DNA of 64,000 nt from Diadema setosum (GCF_964275005.1 NC_092689.1:3264501-3328500); one strand, 5' to 3'. Positions 50,301 through 62,214 are shown, counted from the first letter of the stretch. The notes: a model not told the origin generated them from the sequence alone. Numbers and translations are program-made.

Positions 50301-52558
50301 TTAGCCAAGTTGCACGTATCTTCGATCCCATTGGATTTGCAACCCCCATAGTGATACGAGCAAAGATCGGACTGCAGAGGCTATGGGAGAAAGGCTTGAA
50401 CTGGGATGTTGAACTACCCGAGGAGAGTCAGACAGAATGGAGAAAGCTGTTCCATGAAATGGAAAAGCTGACAAATGTCAGATTTGAGAGATGTCTGACA
50501 CCAGCTCACGCCAGAGGCAAGCCAACTCTTTGCATTTTCTGTGATGCATCTATGGAGGCATTCGGAGCATGTGCGTATCTCAGATGGGAGGTAGACGAGG
50601 CGAGGTACGAAGTGCGGTTCGTGACAGCAAAGTCCAGGGTGGCACCGCTGAAACAGTTGACTATCCCAAGGCTTGAACTACAAGCAGCGGTACTTGCAAG
50701 CAGGTTGTACACAGCAATCAGAACTGAGATGTCAATGGAGCTGGCCAATGTTATCTTCATGACTGACAGCATGATAACACTATCTTGGATAAAGAGTAAG
50801 GCCAGGAGTTACAAGATGTTTGTCGCTGTCCGAGTTGGTGAAATCCAGACTGCTACTGACCCGAGTAAGTGGCGTCATATCCCTGGAGAAGTTAACGTAG
50901 CAGATGACCTGTCGAGAGGACTAGATGCAGATCAGCTGACCGCCAGATGGCAACACGGACCTGACTTCCTTCGTGAGCCTATGTCAGACTGGCCTGAAGA
51001 AGGCAAGGCAGAGGAAAAGATGTCTGAAATGGAGAAGGAAATGAGAAAGAATCAGTCAGTTCTAAACATCACCCAACCACCAGATGAGGATGTTATAGAC
51101 TGTGCCAAATTCTCCAGCTGGAGAAAATTGATCCGGGTGACGTCATATGTGCTGAGGTTCCTGAGAAAGCTGAAGGCAAAGTGCAAAGGAGAAACTGACG
51201 AGAGTGAGAAAGACACAGATTGCACTTTGACACCTGATGACCTGCAGAAGGGAGAGAATTTCCTGATCCAGAAAGCCCAGCAGTCATTGAAGGCCAGAGT
51301 CGACAAGGGAGAATTAAGGACCCTCAGCCCATACACAGACGAAACAGGCATAATCAGGGTTGGAGGCAGAGTAGACAAGGCTGAAATGTCATTTGAAATG
51401 AGGCATCCAGTGCTACTTCCATATGAGCATTGGATATCTACCCTGATTACACGGCATTTCCATGAGAGCGGTCACAATGGAGTGGCTGTAACGACTGCTA
51501 AGGCTCGACGCAGATACTGGATTCTGAAAGGGCATAATTTGGCAAAAACAGTTAAGTTCAGATGTACAGTTTGCCGAGCATTCGACCACAAGACTGAGAC
51601 CCAGGAAATGGCAGACCTGCCTACCGAGAGGCTATCTCCACATACGCCGCCATTTCACTACACGGCATGTGACTATTTTGGTCCTTTCCAAGTGAGGGTA
51701 GGACGAAACAAGACTGCAAAAAACTACGGCGTCCTGTTCACATGCTTAAACTCAAGGGCCGTCCACCTTGAGCTTGCAACAGACTGTTCCACGATGGAAT
51801 TCCTGCAAGTGCTGCGGCGATTCTTCGCTATAAGGGGCCAGCCAGGGAAAATCCTAAGCGACAATGGAACTCAGTTCATTGGTGCACAGCGGGAACTACG
51901 AGACATGGTAAGAGGCTGGTCTAAAGAGGAGCTACGAGAATTCTGTGCAGAGAAAGGCACGGAATGGACATTCACGACACCCGCTGCCCCCCATCAGAAT
52001 GGCAGTGCAGAGTCGCTGGTTAAAAGCTGCAAGTATGCTCTGAAGAGGGCAATTGGGGAGCAGATTTTGACACCGTTCGAGCTGTATACGTGCCTGCTGG
52101 AGGTCGCCAACCTTGTGAATCAGCGACCGATTGGCAGGATTCCGACCGAACCCGATGACGGCAACTACCTATGTCCTAATGATATGCTGTTGGGGCGTGC
52201 ATCTAGCGACGTCGCTCAAGGGCCGTTCCGGGAAACGAGAAATCCGAGGCATCGTGTCGAATTCATTCAGCGAATTGTCGACACATTCTGGCATCGCTGG
52301 ACGAGAGACGTTCTTCCGTTGTTAGCACCGCGACAGAAATGGCACGTCGATCGCCGCAACGTACGTGTCGACGACGTCGCGATGATGGCTGACGCGAACG
52401 CGGTTCGAGGGAAATGGACCATCGCCCGCGTTATCCAAGTCTACCCGGGACCGGATGGTAAGGTGCGCAATGTGAAGGTGAAAACGCCAACTGCTGAGTA
52501 TCGACGTCCAGTTACGAAGATCGCGGTGATCTACCCAGCTGAGGGATACGACGAGTGA
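47393..52558 (+). CDS. BEL/Pao gag-pol polyprotein
   Basis: A single 1,721-residue reading frame, as is usual for BEL/Pao, coding for capsid-type and replication enzymes of the element. The N-terminus (1-100) is helical and charged. A DUF1759-like gag region spans about 145-320 (VERPKLPHFSGDVRVYSTFK). A CCHC zinc knuckle lies at 351-364 (CWICKSSDHWVDQC), and an aspartic protease with LLDSGAQIS is near residue 465. Reverse transcriptase spans about 740-930 with YMDD at 873-876. An RNase H-like region follows (FCDASMEAFGA, near 1051). Integrase has a His/Cys zinc-binding part at about 1346-1396 and the catalytic triad D1427, D1490, E1540. A C-terminal domain (about 1610-1700, WHRWTRDVLPLL, RGKWTIARV) resembles the tail domain known in this superfamily. 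The frame looks whole. ATG 47393 is the first in-frame start after the LTR, 58 bases downstream. Confidence 0.93.
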   Translation: MSAEQKEKDLKIKRRTAKAKLTRLLNALQKLLDSNRNLDEVTESLQSLELAYKDLEEKHEAYCEIIEDDEQFLKEGTWLEECQSNFMDMQIKAKDCIKAKASEASERAETQPAVNDSSNVASPERPDESNSPQVESAFRVQVERPKLPHFSGDVRVYSTFKSDFHHLIDRYSKRDAMAILRTALHGKPLELIRGIGNDYDEAWALLDSIYGDPRLVADVIVDEMERFPPLKEGDDARFCDLVHIVMRSYNTLKEVGRTGDMDNSHMLALVERKMTSNDRKVWFRYLQRDRQEATFEALRTWMSGEMKMRLRASAPLRDARSSTQQKDKRSSASVSHIAEEDKSGKQADHKCWICKSSDHWVDQCKKLLSKSQPERFQMMKDNHACYSCLKRAGRDHNMKTCKRRKRCTEKLNGEQCTSFHHPLLHKEIAHEIVASVSGKTALLPVVTVTMMGSKDQSYSANCLLDSGAQISLVRRSVAENLGLKGKPISINITKVGCVTEEVQTKIYRLRLRSLDDNRVYRVSAVGLDSINDDVVQVQTDDLCKTFNLGQNCLHRSSGSIDVLVGIDHAKLHTGETRQKGNLVARHTPLGWVVFGADPDHQAAKSTVLNVMVTDAVDLKDFWTTESMGVCHSPSQYQPDGLSRQEMDESKLISNSCQKVGKQWLVPYPWQKEPDLLPDNKAQAERMLYATERKLAKNPNHADAYDRQIQEMVEMKFARKLSKDEVRSYEGPVHYIAHHAVVRPEKQSTPIRIVFNSSASYQGHSLNDYWMKGPDLLNRLFGVLMRFREHEVALCADISKMYHRVMIPERDQHVHRFLWRNLNQDKQPDVYIMRVVTFGDKPSPAMAQTALRKTAEEGAKMFPKAASTIMLDTYMDDICASVPTVTEAEELSRSIDKVLADGGFKVKGWRSNKELSREHDGNDKKPKLLKTITDEKVLGVVWENDSDTFSYKVKLNEDAIQAIKMTKRSILSQVARIFDPIGFATPIVIRAKIGLQRLWEKGLNWDVELPEESQTEWRKLFHEMEKLTNVRFERCLTPAHARGKPTLCIFCDASMEAFGACAYLRWEVDEARYEVRFVTAKSRVAPLKQLTIPRLELQAAVLASRLYTAIRTEMSMELANVIFMTDSMITLSWIKSKARSYKMFVAVRVGEIQTATDPSKWRHIPGEVNVADDLSRGLDADQLTARWQHGPDFLREPMSDWPEEGKAEEKMSEMEKEMRKNQSVLNITQPPDEDVIDCAKFSSWRKLIRVTSYVLRFLRKLKAKCKGETDESEKDTDCTLTPDDLQKGENFLIQKAQQSLKARVDKGELRTLSPYTDETGIIRVGGRVDKAEMSFEMRHPVLLPYEHWISTLITRHFHESGHNGVAVTTAKARRRYWILKGHNLAKTVKFRCTVCRAFDHKTETQEMADLPTERLSPHTPPFHYTACDYFGPFQVRVGRNKTAKNYGVLFTCLNSRAVHLELATDCSTMEFLQVLRRFFAIRGQPGKILSDNGTQFIGAQRELRDMVRGWSKEELREFCAEKGTEWTFTTPAAPHQNGSAESLVKSCKYALKRAIGEQILTPFELYTCLLEVANLVNQRPIGRIPTEPDDGNYLCPNDMLLGRASSDVAQGPFRETRNPRHRVEFIQRIVDTFWHRWTRDVLPLLAPRQKWHVDRRNVRVDDVAMMADANAVRGKWTIARVIQVYPGPDGKVRNVKVKTPTAEYRRPVTKIAVIYPAEGYDE

Positions 52559-52612
52559 TTTGTTTGTGATAAATTCAGTGTTAAAGCGATCATGAGGAGA
52601 GATTTCCTCATT

Positions 52613-52624
52613 GGGTGGGGAGGA
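52613..52624 (+). promoter_or_regulatory. Polypurine tract
   Basis: GGGTGGGGAGGA immediately precedes the 3' LTR, the position and composition expected for second-strand priming. It contains one T. Confidence 0.75.
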
Positions 52625-54583
52625 TGTCTCGCGGAGCGAAGCGGGTTTTGATTCTGGTTAGGAAAGTTTGCGTTTGAGTTTGCCTCATTTGTGATTTGAG
52701 GACACCATAGACGACATGCGCAGTGAGTGAAAGTTGTCATTTGTCACGTTTCGCGCAGTTTCTAATTGTGCCATTCAGTTAGTTAGCAGCTGACCGTATC
52801 AACGTGAAGACTGGTCGCGTTATGGGATGCGAATGCTGACTCGTCCGTTTCTGCAGAAGACTCATGCAAGTCAAGTTTAGTCCCGCTACAGGAGTAAGTA
52901 AATACCGGAAAATGTGAAATGAACATTAAAAACTGAAAGAAAGCAAATAAGAGTATGCTTGAGCGAACTTATGAACTCATTTGAACTCAGTTACAGTGTT
53001 GAATTTGTTGCATGCGTACTGGTGAGTTGCAACGTGGTACATACGTGGTTACACAGGTATTGCACGTGAACATTGGTGCATGTTCATGTAATGCACGTTC
53101 ATGTCAAGGCATGTAATGCCAGGAATTTATGAACTATGTGTAATGTCATTTCATCAACCTGATGTGGTGGTTGTGTGAAGATACAGTTGTGACAGAAATT
53201 GACATTAAGACAGATTTAGTGTTATATAAATGTCGATAATGTTCAAAGAGACAAAGTTGTTGGTGAATAGAGTTGATAGTGGGAAAAGGTCACCACACGT
53301 TAATAGGTTCTTTGTGTATGATTTATCGACATGCATCAGTGTGGGTGTTTGTATTGCAAGACAAATTGTAAGGTAATTACAGAACTGTGCTTAATGACAG
53401 CAGTTCATACAGTGTTTGTAGTGCCTAAAGTGGAATCTAAAGTGTAAGAATCTACTCAATGGTGTGCTGTAAGGTTTAATTTGCATTTCTGGAGTGGAAC
53501 TAGAATCCATGGTATGGAGGTAACAATGTTGAGTGTACAATATAGTGCTAAGCAAATGCAGAAATTCAGGTTGTAGATTTGTTGTAAGGTGTTACATTGA
53601 GTATATTCAGCATAAATTACCGAGCTCAAAGTGAGATTATGAGTGTCTACAGTACAATCAGAGTGTAGATGCAAGTGATGTTTGACATATAACATGTAAG
53701 AATAAGTACAGGTGGTTTGACTTTCACATACAGTTGTATGTACAGTGTAAGTTCTGTTTCATATCCGTATGATTTGTGACTGCAAGTGTATGAAGCAAAG
53801 TCACTGAGAGTTAAAGGGGTGATAACACATGTTGTATTTGTACAAAATTACATGTTTGTGCAGAAGTACAAATTAGACAGGATATGCACAACACGGCTAA
53901 GTACAGTGCAAGAGTGCAAAATAAAGTGCTCAGATTAATCTGCATGTGTACACAGTAAATGAGCACAATGAGCCAGTGTATTACATATTATACAAAGTTC
54001 TTTCAATAAGACGGAAAGAATCTGTAATTTTGGCATACAAGTGTACATTGTAGTAGCTAACTCCTACATACATCTAGCATACATCTAGCATACAAGTGTA
54101 CATTAGCAAACTCCAAGCATTCAAGGTGCATGTTCAATTGATATTCCCTATGTAACAGAAACATGGTGATTTATTAGTCGCTTTTCAATATGTGACAGGT
54201 ATAAATCCAGATGAAGTGTACATGTACAATACACGTACAATATACTATGAAGGTAATAAGAGACAGTGACAACAAGAGAAGTTTTTGAATCTATATGCAT
54301 GTCAGGCAATGCAAAGATTTAATCATATACAAATGTATAGTGTACAAGACGTGCATGAATAATGTACATGTGATTCAGAAGTCCAAGTTCAGTGTACAAG
54401 GCATGCCTGAGTATTACATGTGATTCACATGTCCAAGTTACTGCATGTGTATTAGCAACAAGGTGCTAATATTTTCTTTGTTTACGGTTTTGATCTATTC
54501 ACAGATCGAATAAACAAGCTTCACGGCTTAACTATCTCAATCCACGGCTGGGCTAAACTCGGGTTCCATTCTTCGACTATTCA
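52625..54583 (+). repeat. BEL/Pao 3' LTR
   Basis: 1,959 bp, by eye the same as the 5' LTR except for a 5-base length difference about 190 bases in. AATAAA lies at 54509-54514 at the matching offset. The CATGT duplication follows directly. Confidence 0.93.
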
Positions 54584-54588
54584 CATGT
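54584..54588. repeat. Target-site duplication, right
   Basis: CATGT directly after the 3' LTR, identical to the copy before the 5' LTR. Confidence 0.9.
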
Positions 54589-56006
54589 TTACTTTTCGAC
54601 AGTGATTTTATTGAAGGCTAGTCACGACAGAAGTTTGTCAGTGTCTCACGTAACGTGCCATCACCCAGGACCGTGTCTGGGCTCAGGCGGCTGGGATCAG
54701 GTGTGAGGCAGGCATGCAGACGTTTTAAGTCCCATCCCACCCTCTAAACAAACATGTTACTAACGTCGCCCGGGGAACATCACAAAACAACATCAGCAAG
54801 TCTGGTAGGCACAGTGTAGTACACTCACAATACATGGATAAAGTATAGCTATCTTGTCAGCTAGATGACGAGCAGGGGTTAGGCGACATCTTGATAACTC
54901 ACGACGCGATCGGGTCAAGATCAAAGCCGCATCCTCTTATTTTTCTCAGATTAAATTTGGGACACAGATAACGAAGATGAGATGAATCGGCAGTATTGAG
55001 AGGGCGCCACCGTCGTTTCATGTTGTTTTATCATGTCACAGGTTGCCACGTCACGGCAAACAAACATAAACAAAATATTTTGACGACGAAGTGACCTTAT
55101 CCGAATTCATTTCAGAGACTACTCATGCGCCACACTAGTCGTAAGATGATATTGAAGAAACTGACTCTATAGAAACTCTTCCTGCATCCACGTCCTATCT
55201 CGTTATCTTTTTTTACTTTTGTCAGTAGAATGGCTGGGATTTGTTGATCTTTTGTGCCGTTATATTCGTATCAACAACGTTAGTTGCGTGTGTATACTTT
55301 TGTGTAATTCAATATATGAAGGTTTAAGTTGTGTAAGGGAATGTGTCGTACACAGTGAGAGATTATACTCTTTCAACCATCAAAGATCGGTGAATTCCTG
55401 AAACAGTCTTTCTTCTGATATTGTCGAAGCATCATCAGTTAACATCTTCAGGTGTAAACTCAATGACCACTGGAAACTGAAGTATAATGAGTTTAATCCA
55501 GTCTTTATTAAAACTGACCATACCTTGGATACATCTTATTGAACTTTCCAAGCTCAGGATTACACCTGTTGAATTCTTCTAAGTTTTTGACTTAAACTGG
55601 GTGTCATCATGGGTAATTCAGGTAATTCAGAAGTGAATAAATTTCACAGGGTTAGATTCCTATAAGATGCTGTTCATGTACGACAGAAAAGAGATCATTT
55701 TGTTTATTGTTTTTTTTTGTTCCCGTGCATAATAACAAAATCCATTGAAATTTCTTCCAGAAAAATACCAATATGTGTGAATAACTATGTTTTCATTTAA
55801 ATTTCAATTTGAAATTCAATATATTGTAGCATTTCTCAATAAAAATGCATGAAATATAACGATATATAATATTGTTATCATAATGTCCAGCTTGGGTATA
55901 CCATTAAATATTACTAATAAAGAGTACCATGTGATAAGAACGTCAGTACGTTTCTATAGCAAGAAAGTTCATAGAAAAAACAAAAACACGTAGAAAACGC
56001 ACACAC

Positions 56007-56104
56007 ACACAACACAACACAACACAACACAACACAACACAACACAACACAACACAACACAACACAACACAACACAACACAACACAACACAACACAACAC
56101 AACA
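56007..56104. repeat. (AACAC)n pentanucleotide microsatellite
   Basis: About 19 uninterrupted AACAC units, so probably highly polymorphic. The Cys/Val/Leu reverse-strand frame is an artefact. Confidence 0.95.
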
Positions 56105-59100
56105 GGCACATACTCACTGTCAGAAAGACTTGAGCGAGCTAATTGTTCAGAGAACTATTTTTTTTTTCACTTCGCCGACACTCCTTCTCAACCTTTCCGC
56201 TGTTACGAAAAAAAAATGTGGGTGCAGTGGGGGAAAAATTAGATAATACAAATCTCTGCTACTTTTCCTTCGCTGGTATCTGATGCCGAAATATGATCAG
56301 CGTTGAAAGGATTATGATAACAGCTAACGAACTCCTGCTGATGTTACTCCTGTTACCACTTCCTCCACATTAGATTTAACGCCAACATCCGTGTCAATTT
56401 GTTGGGATGTTTTGCGGGTTTTGTTTTCTGTCTGTTTGTTATGTTTTCCTCTCGGGAACGGGAGGATGCGAGGACGAAAGGATATTGGATGTACGAATGC
56501 ACCACCAGCGAAAACTAACCTGCCGGATAAAAAATTGGGAACAAAATAGCTGAGCAGACAATAGGATTTTATCTCTATCGCGATGGTAATCTAAACAAAT
56601 AACAAACAAACATGGCAAAATAAACAAACCAAATTTGCAACCTCAATTCTCATACCCTTTATTATAAGGCTTCTTTACAAAGCAAGTTTATATTTTGGGG
56701 TGCTTTTTGTACCCCGACTAATACACCGAAAGATGTTATATTTCCTTTTTTTAAATTCTTGATAAATGTTGATATTTGCATGATAATGAGCCTTGCAAAT
56801 AATTGCTATCAATAATGCGGATTCTTTTCAAGTTATTTATAACACGACATACTTCTTTTATTTTTAGTCAAGTAGTATTTTACTTTCAATAGAGAAAAAT
56901 TCATAAATAGCATAAAATCAAAATCATGTAAAAGTTTTCAAAGTAAAACCTGTAGCTACAACTAAATATCAGAAACGGTAAGCATGATAATGATAAATGA
57001 TGACACTGAAAACAATATAGTTAAAAGTATGGTCTAGTTTTACAAGAAAGGATTAAAGTTTATCATAAAAACATTGAAAATCTTATCAAAATTGAATAGA
57101 CATTAGGGAAGTTTCACAAAACAGTTCAGTCAATACGAATGTGCAAATACTGAGATGATGTCATCATAACACAACTTAGCATAATTATAGTTTGAATCCT
57201 ACAGTATCCAGGTTGTATGTATTTGTGTGTTGTTGTTAGGTTTTTTTTTTTTTTTTGGTTTTTGTTTAAACGTTATTATGACCAAGTCTCAAATGATAAG
57301 ATATCTTATTGATCATTACTTTGAAGTCATTCAGCCTATCATAGAATAACACTATGTTTTATTCTTATGGCAGAAGAATTAAATTTTCGGCATTTCATGT
57401 TTTCTACAATGTAAAATAATTGTGAGGTGATGACATCAGCAGCTCACTCATTTGCATATTCATACCAACTGCTCGAGAACTGTTCCACAGTGAATAGCGA
57501 GTCTTCAAAATTCTATAACTTCCTTTATCTTTAAGCCGAATTTCATCAAAATCGTTTATCATTATGTTTGTGAAATGTTACTATTTCTTTTATAATGAAT
57601 CTTTAACATCTTACTGGTCAGGAATGTCCTTTAAATTACACCCTCAAAAATGGTATTGAAGAACACTGATGGACTCATTTTGAGCGGAATTATACCTCTT
57701 CCTCCGTCAGGGCAATTTTTCGATTTTCTTTTTAAGATGTCCCCGTTTATTCGTGTTCTATTACTGTTCTATAAAATCACTCTATTACTCTGATTACCAT
57801 GGCAACGTCATTCGCAGGTTCCTCGATAAGACTGCAACATATTGTCTTCTCGCTCATGATTCTATGTTTCATTTCGTGCTCGGCGAATCTTTCCAACCTC
57901 CTCCAAACCTGACTGAATGCAGAAGAGGAAAGAGCTATATCACATAGGCTTCCAAAATAAGAAAACAAACACTTCCCTCCAGTGTGTTAAATTTAATATA
58001 CCCTGAAATGACACGGAGGTAAGAAAACAAATAGATGAATAAAAACCCTGATGCGTTACAGGTGATTTTCATCTATGAGGAAGCTATAACGTCTTAATCG
58101 ATAAATCGAGGGAATTAGTAACAAACCGCACCGGGATACTTAAAGAAATATTTCCGTAATATTATACGCATCAAAAGACAAGGAAATAACAAGAAGATGA
58201 ATGAAAAATTCCCATCGCGGATTTTCGACGAAGATATACACGTGGGTGGACAGTCGATGTGATCGCAGGTGAAATGTTTTTCACAGAAGAATGGGCCTAG
58301 TTTACAGTAAGGCTTACAGCAGGTCGAAAATATATAGAGGAGGGATGATAGACAACTATGGTGAGGAAAAGATGTCAGACTTCACATGAAGATAGTTTTT
58401 TTTCCACTCATGCAACGTCCTTAATACATTGATTGGATATCATTGAAATCATATGTTAGTAACCTAACAAACAAGAATATCCGCTTATATACATATGGCA
58501 GGAATTACTGTTTCATTTTGATTGAAACTTCAGACTTACAAAGTTATACCCTTGTCCGTGCATAATTATCGGAAGTGCAGCCAATTAGAGTCTCGCAAGA
58601 CTGAAGAGAAAGGGAGGCGAGAAAATGGTCACATCGTTAACAAGTTTTCAGTGAAAAGGTACACACCCACTGAAGGATACTGAATGTATCCTTCTCCCTG
58701 CCTTTTGAAAGAGGTAAGTCAAGAACTTTTTCATTATGCTAAAAAAAAAAAAAGAAAGAAAGAAAGCGTATGGAATCTCTGATACACCTTTTTTTTTTCT
58801 CCTGTTGCACTATATTGTGACATCACTCTGATTATTGTAAAGTCGCCTTCCCATCCAGCGATGATGACATAATACATGTATTTAACCATGTTTTTGTTCA
58901 AAATTTATAGCTTCAAAACATTTCAGTTGTTTGATTTTTCTCAGACTTTACTGTTGTGTATTATTTCTACATTCACTGACCAATGTTTATGTTTGCGTAA
59001 AATGTATTACAATGTTTGTCAATCACAAGACATAGTTATGATGGCGATTCCTTTCGTGGGGAGACTGCCGCGTGCCACCAAACCAAAAAATTCTCCATTT

Positions 59101-59188
59101 GTTGCTGGAAATGTCGAATTGAACCATCAAGTTCTCGTATCCGATGTATCCACGCGAGTTCGGTTAGCTATTCTGACGATTTGAGAAC

Positions 59189-59695
59189 CTTAAAGGACAA
59201 GTTCACCTTCATAGACATGTGGGTTGAGTGAATGCAGCAATAATAGTAGAACACATCAGTGAGAGTTTGAGCAAAATCGGACAATCCGTTAAAAAGTTAT
59301 GAATTTTTAAAGTTTCAACTCAGTCACGGCTGGATGAAAAGACTACTATAGCTTGTGATGTCACATGAGTACAACGATATAAAGAAAGAATAAAGAAAAT
59401 TCAACATATTTCCATTTTTCTCGCATAACAAAAGAACACTCAACTTCTCTCTTTCAGAAGGCAGGGGGAATAATATTACCCTTAACATACGTCTGTAGCA
59501 AGTCGAAGAAATGTGCACTTTATTCAAAAAGTAAAGTTTTGTGAAATTCTCTTTTTATTTTCCTTATATAGTTGTACGCATGTGACATCATACACTCTAG
59601 TAGTCTTCTCTTCCAGCAGTGACTGCGCAGATACTTAAATATTCGGAACTTTTAAACGGATTGTCCAATTTTTCTCAAACTTTCACTGATGTCTT
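59189..59695. mobile_element. Foldback MITE, nearly complete copy
   Basis: The left arm starts TTAAAGGACAAGTTCACCTT; the right arm, from about 59460, is its diverged reverse complement over more than 200 bases. The last 50-60 bases of the right arm are missing; that part is present in the copy at 4408-4699. No coding capacity. Confidence 0.7.
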
Positions 59696-60604
59696 TTGAT
59701 AATCTGAAAAAGTACTTTGTATAGGAGATAGTTATGGTAAGTTATGTTGCCATAACAATTTATGTCACAACCATCTTGTCCGTGTGGATGGGGAACATTT
59801 TAGAGTCATGTTATGTTCATCATCATTATACACTCTTTTTTTTTACAAATATCTTATTATCACATCTTTAGATATGAAAGAAAACGCAAGATGGTGACCT
59901 ATAAACAGAAGCATGTTGAGGTTTGCGAATACAAATTTGGAGGTAATATCCGGGCAACGGCTTTCAGTTGTATCATACTAAACTTGCAGTCGTGAAAAAA
60001 AAAATCAGTCCGACAATAGAGTATATTCTCATGTTGTCTGACGAGCAGACAGAGTTATTTTCTCCTTCTAATTTAGATCAACTTCACATCACGAACTACT
60101 TTGAGGCTGTGGCATTTATTCTTTCGAGTCGCTCCGATCGCGCCACAACAACTTCCACCTTAGCACGTCCAAGTGAGAAATCGTTTCTCATTTGCCAATA
60201 TCGGATGCGACGTGCAAATATTTTTTTCTTTCTTTTTTTTTTTTTCTTCCTACAGAGGTGAACCAAAAAGAAAACGGTTAGAAAAGTTTGGTTCGATGTT
60301 GATAGATGGGTTGAGCTGGAGTGGAATTTGGTTGGCATATTTGAAAGATTTGCCTTCGAAGAAACACAAATACGGGCATCTATTTTTCTCCCCCGGAGAA
60401 CGAGTGAATTGCGTGCGTGGAATGGCCTTAGAAACATGCACGCATGTCAAGACAAACTCGTCATAGTTCCCTGAAAAGCTTGTATTCACATCCCACTTCG
60501 GGGAACTAGTGACTTTAAAATCATGAGTATTCGTCTTCACATTGACCTCTCTGTCCGGTCTTCCAGCAGTTATTCAAGAAGAGTCCTTATATCGTTGATT
60601 TAAT

Positions 60605-60676
60605 ATGTCCTCATTCACCATGCTCATCGCTTCCTCCGTGCTGTTAAACTGCTTAGAAATAATGCAAACACATTTA
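60605..60676 (+). CDS. Speculative first coding exon with signal peptide-like start
   Basis: ATG at 60605 opens MSSFTMLIASSVLLNCLEIM and continues a few codons to a consensus donor (TTTAG/GTAAGT at 60676/60677). The hydrophobic core resembles a secretion signal. No further exon, promoter or homology was recognised, so it could be chance. Confidence 0.15.
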
Positions 60677-60869
60677 GGTAAGTAATTATGTCTTAAGAAT
60701 GAAATATTCATTTATCTTCGTAATAAAAGCTCTGCTTTTGATTTGTCCTGAAAAACCCAAAACTTGTATAATCATTTTTAGTGCACATGCCGTCTATCCC
60801 ATGCACTGTATCATTCTGCAGAATAATTCTACTTAAAACAGCTTTCATAGTGTGGAAAGATGTGCAGTA

Positions 60870-61430
60870 TAAACAGTGAAGGTTGAGGAATATCGGACAA
60901 TAATTTCAAAAGTTATGCATTTTTAAAGTTTTGTTGAATGCATGTGTTGTCATCGCTGGATAAAACGCTGTAACAATGTGTGACATCACATGCAATAGTG
61001 GAATATAGAGGAGATATGAGCGAGAATTCAACACATTTTCATTTTGAAAGAGCACTTGACTTGCCTCTTTCAGGAGGCAAGGGAATAATAGAAGAATTTG
61101 TTTGCAAAAACCGATAAGTCCATATTTGTCAAATGGAGATATTTGCAATTAAAGGTCAAGAAAAATAAAGAGAATAATAAGAAAATTTTTGCTTCTTTTG
61201 ACTATAACTTCAAAAATATACCTTTATATGTAGTGACCAATATATCATTTAAAAGGTATCATTTTGTACTTTATGACAGAGACCTTATTTCAAAATCTTC
61301 AAAAATGGACTTATCGGTTTTTGCAAACAAACTCTTCAGTACCCTTTACGCATGTCAGTAACAAGTCCGAGTGTACTTTTCATTAAAAAGAAATGTTGAC
61401 TTCTCTTTATATCATATATTATATGGAAAT
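60870..61430. mobile_element. Foldback MITE, copy split by another element
   Basis: The left part (to about 61090) matches the left arm and centre of the copy at 59189, including GTGACATCACATG and GAAAGAGCACTTGACTTGCC. The right part (from about 61338) resumes with CCCTTTACGCATGTC and CAAGTCCGAGTGTACTTTTC. Both outer termini are lost. A 247-bp MITE sits between the parts. Confidence 0.65.
61091..61337. mobile_element. 247-bp MITE nested in a foldback element
   Basis: Inverted ends of about 38 bp. Both ends contain TTTGCAAAAACCGATAAGTC, and the two ends differ at about two positions. The interior is AT-rich and non-coding. It interrupts the foldback element at 60870-61430 and is therefore younger than it. 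Confidence 0.8.
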
Positions 61431-62169
61431 ATGTTTCTGTGGTGCTGCTGTTCAGCGTTTCGAACCACTCCTTGAAATGACGCGTGCAGTGGCACGAGAT
61501 AACATCACGTCTCCTATCGGATGTCACGGTGGTTTTATTGGCTGGATCGTGAAAGATTCCCCGTCCCCCCCCCCCCCCCGCCCCAAGGGGAAAAAGAAAA
61601 GAAAAACAACTAAACAGAATACCACACTGACACTCATCCATAAAGTCAATCATCTGGCATGGTCTGAAAAATAACACCAACAATGATAAACGTACATTGG
61701 CCTAACAAACTGTTTCTTGAATATCGGCCAACTATACCCAAAGACTTCCGATCCACGGCTACTTCCGTAAGAGACCCCGATTTCCTGCCTGGATGAACTT
61801 GCCTCCATCCTTTCCTCAATGAACTCCACTCCAATTTCATTTCAGATCATTTCTCTGTTTCTTAGTTGCGAGCTGGAAATTGGAGTACCCTGATTTTGGT
61901 GGAAGATGTATTTTCGATTTTATTTTCCCCAAATATTTACTTTATTTCCATCAAACAAAACAAAAAATACAATGCAAACATAAGTTAATTCATATTGTTG
62001 TGATCTAAAAGAAGTTATAAAGTCAGAAAATATAATACAAAATATACGTATACGGATAATATTAACGAGAAAACAATGTACATTTTGCAATTGTATAAAC
62101 AAAGAATAAAATCCAAAGCGATGGAAAAGGGTGATCTGTAACTGTAAAGCGCAGCTTGTAAGACGTGGA

Positions 62170-62214
62170 TCACACACGCACACGCACACACACACACATA
62201 CACACACACACACA
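62170..62214. repeat. Short (CA)n microsatellite
   Basis: Imperfect CA units with CG and TA interruptions. Confidence 0.9.

Larger units (their letters stand above)
45372..54583 (+). mobile_element. BEL/Pao LTR retrotransposon, looks whole
   Basis: A 9,212-bp element: 5' LTR 45372-47335, one gag-pol reading frame 47393-52558, polypurine tract 52613-52624, 3' LTR 52625-54583. It is bordered by a 5-bp target duplication CATGT at 45367-45371 and 54584-54588. LTRs begin TGTCTCGC and end ATTCA. The domain order protease, RT, RNase H, integrase with DUF1759-like gag is that of BEL/Pao. There is no envelope gene; only 66 bases separate the reading frame from the 3' LTR. By eye the LTRs differ only by a 5-base length difference, so the insertion is very young and no obvious breaks are seen. 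It lies about 11.6 kb downstream of the CAPS2-like gene, on the same strand. Confidence 0.93.

Noticed and set aside
55914-56117. Cys/Val/Leu repeat protein on the - strand
   Set aside because: It is a translation of the AACAC microsatellite.
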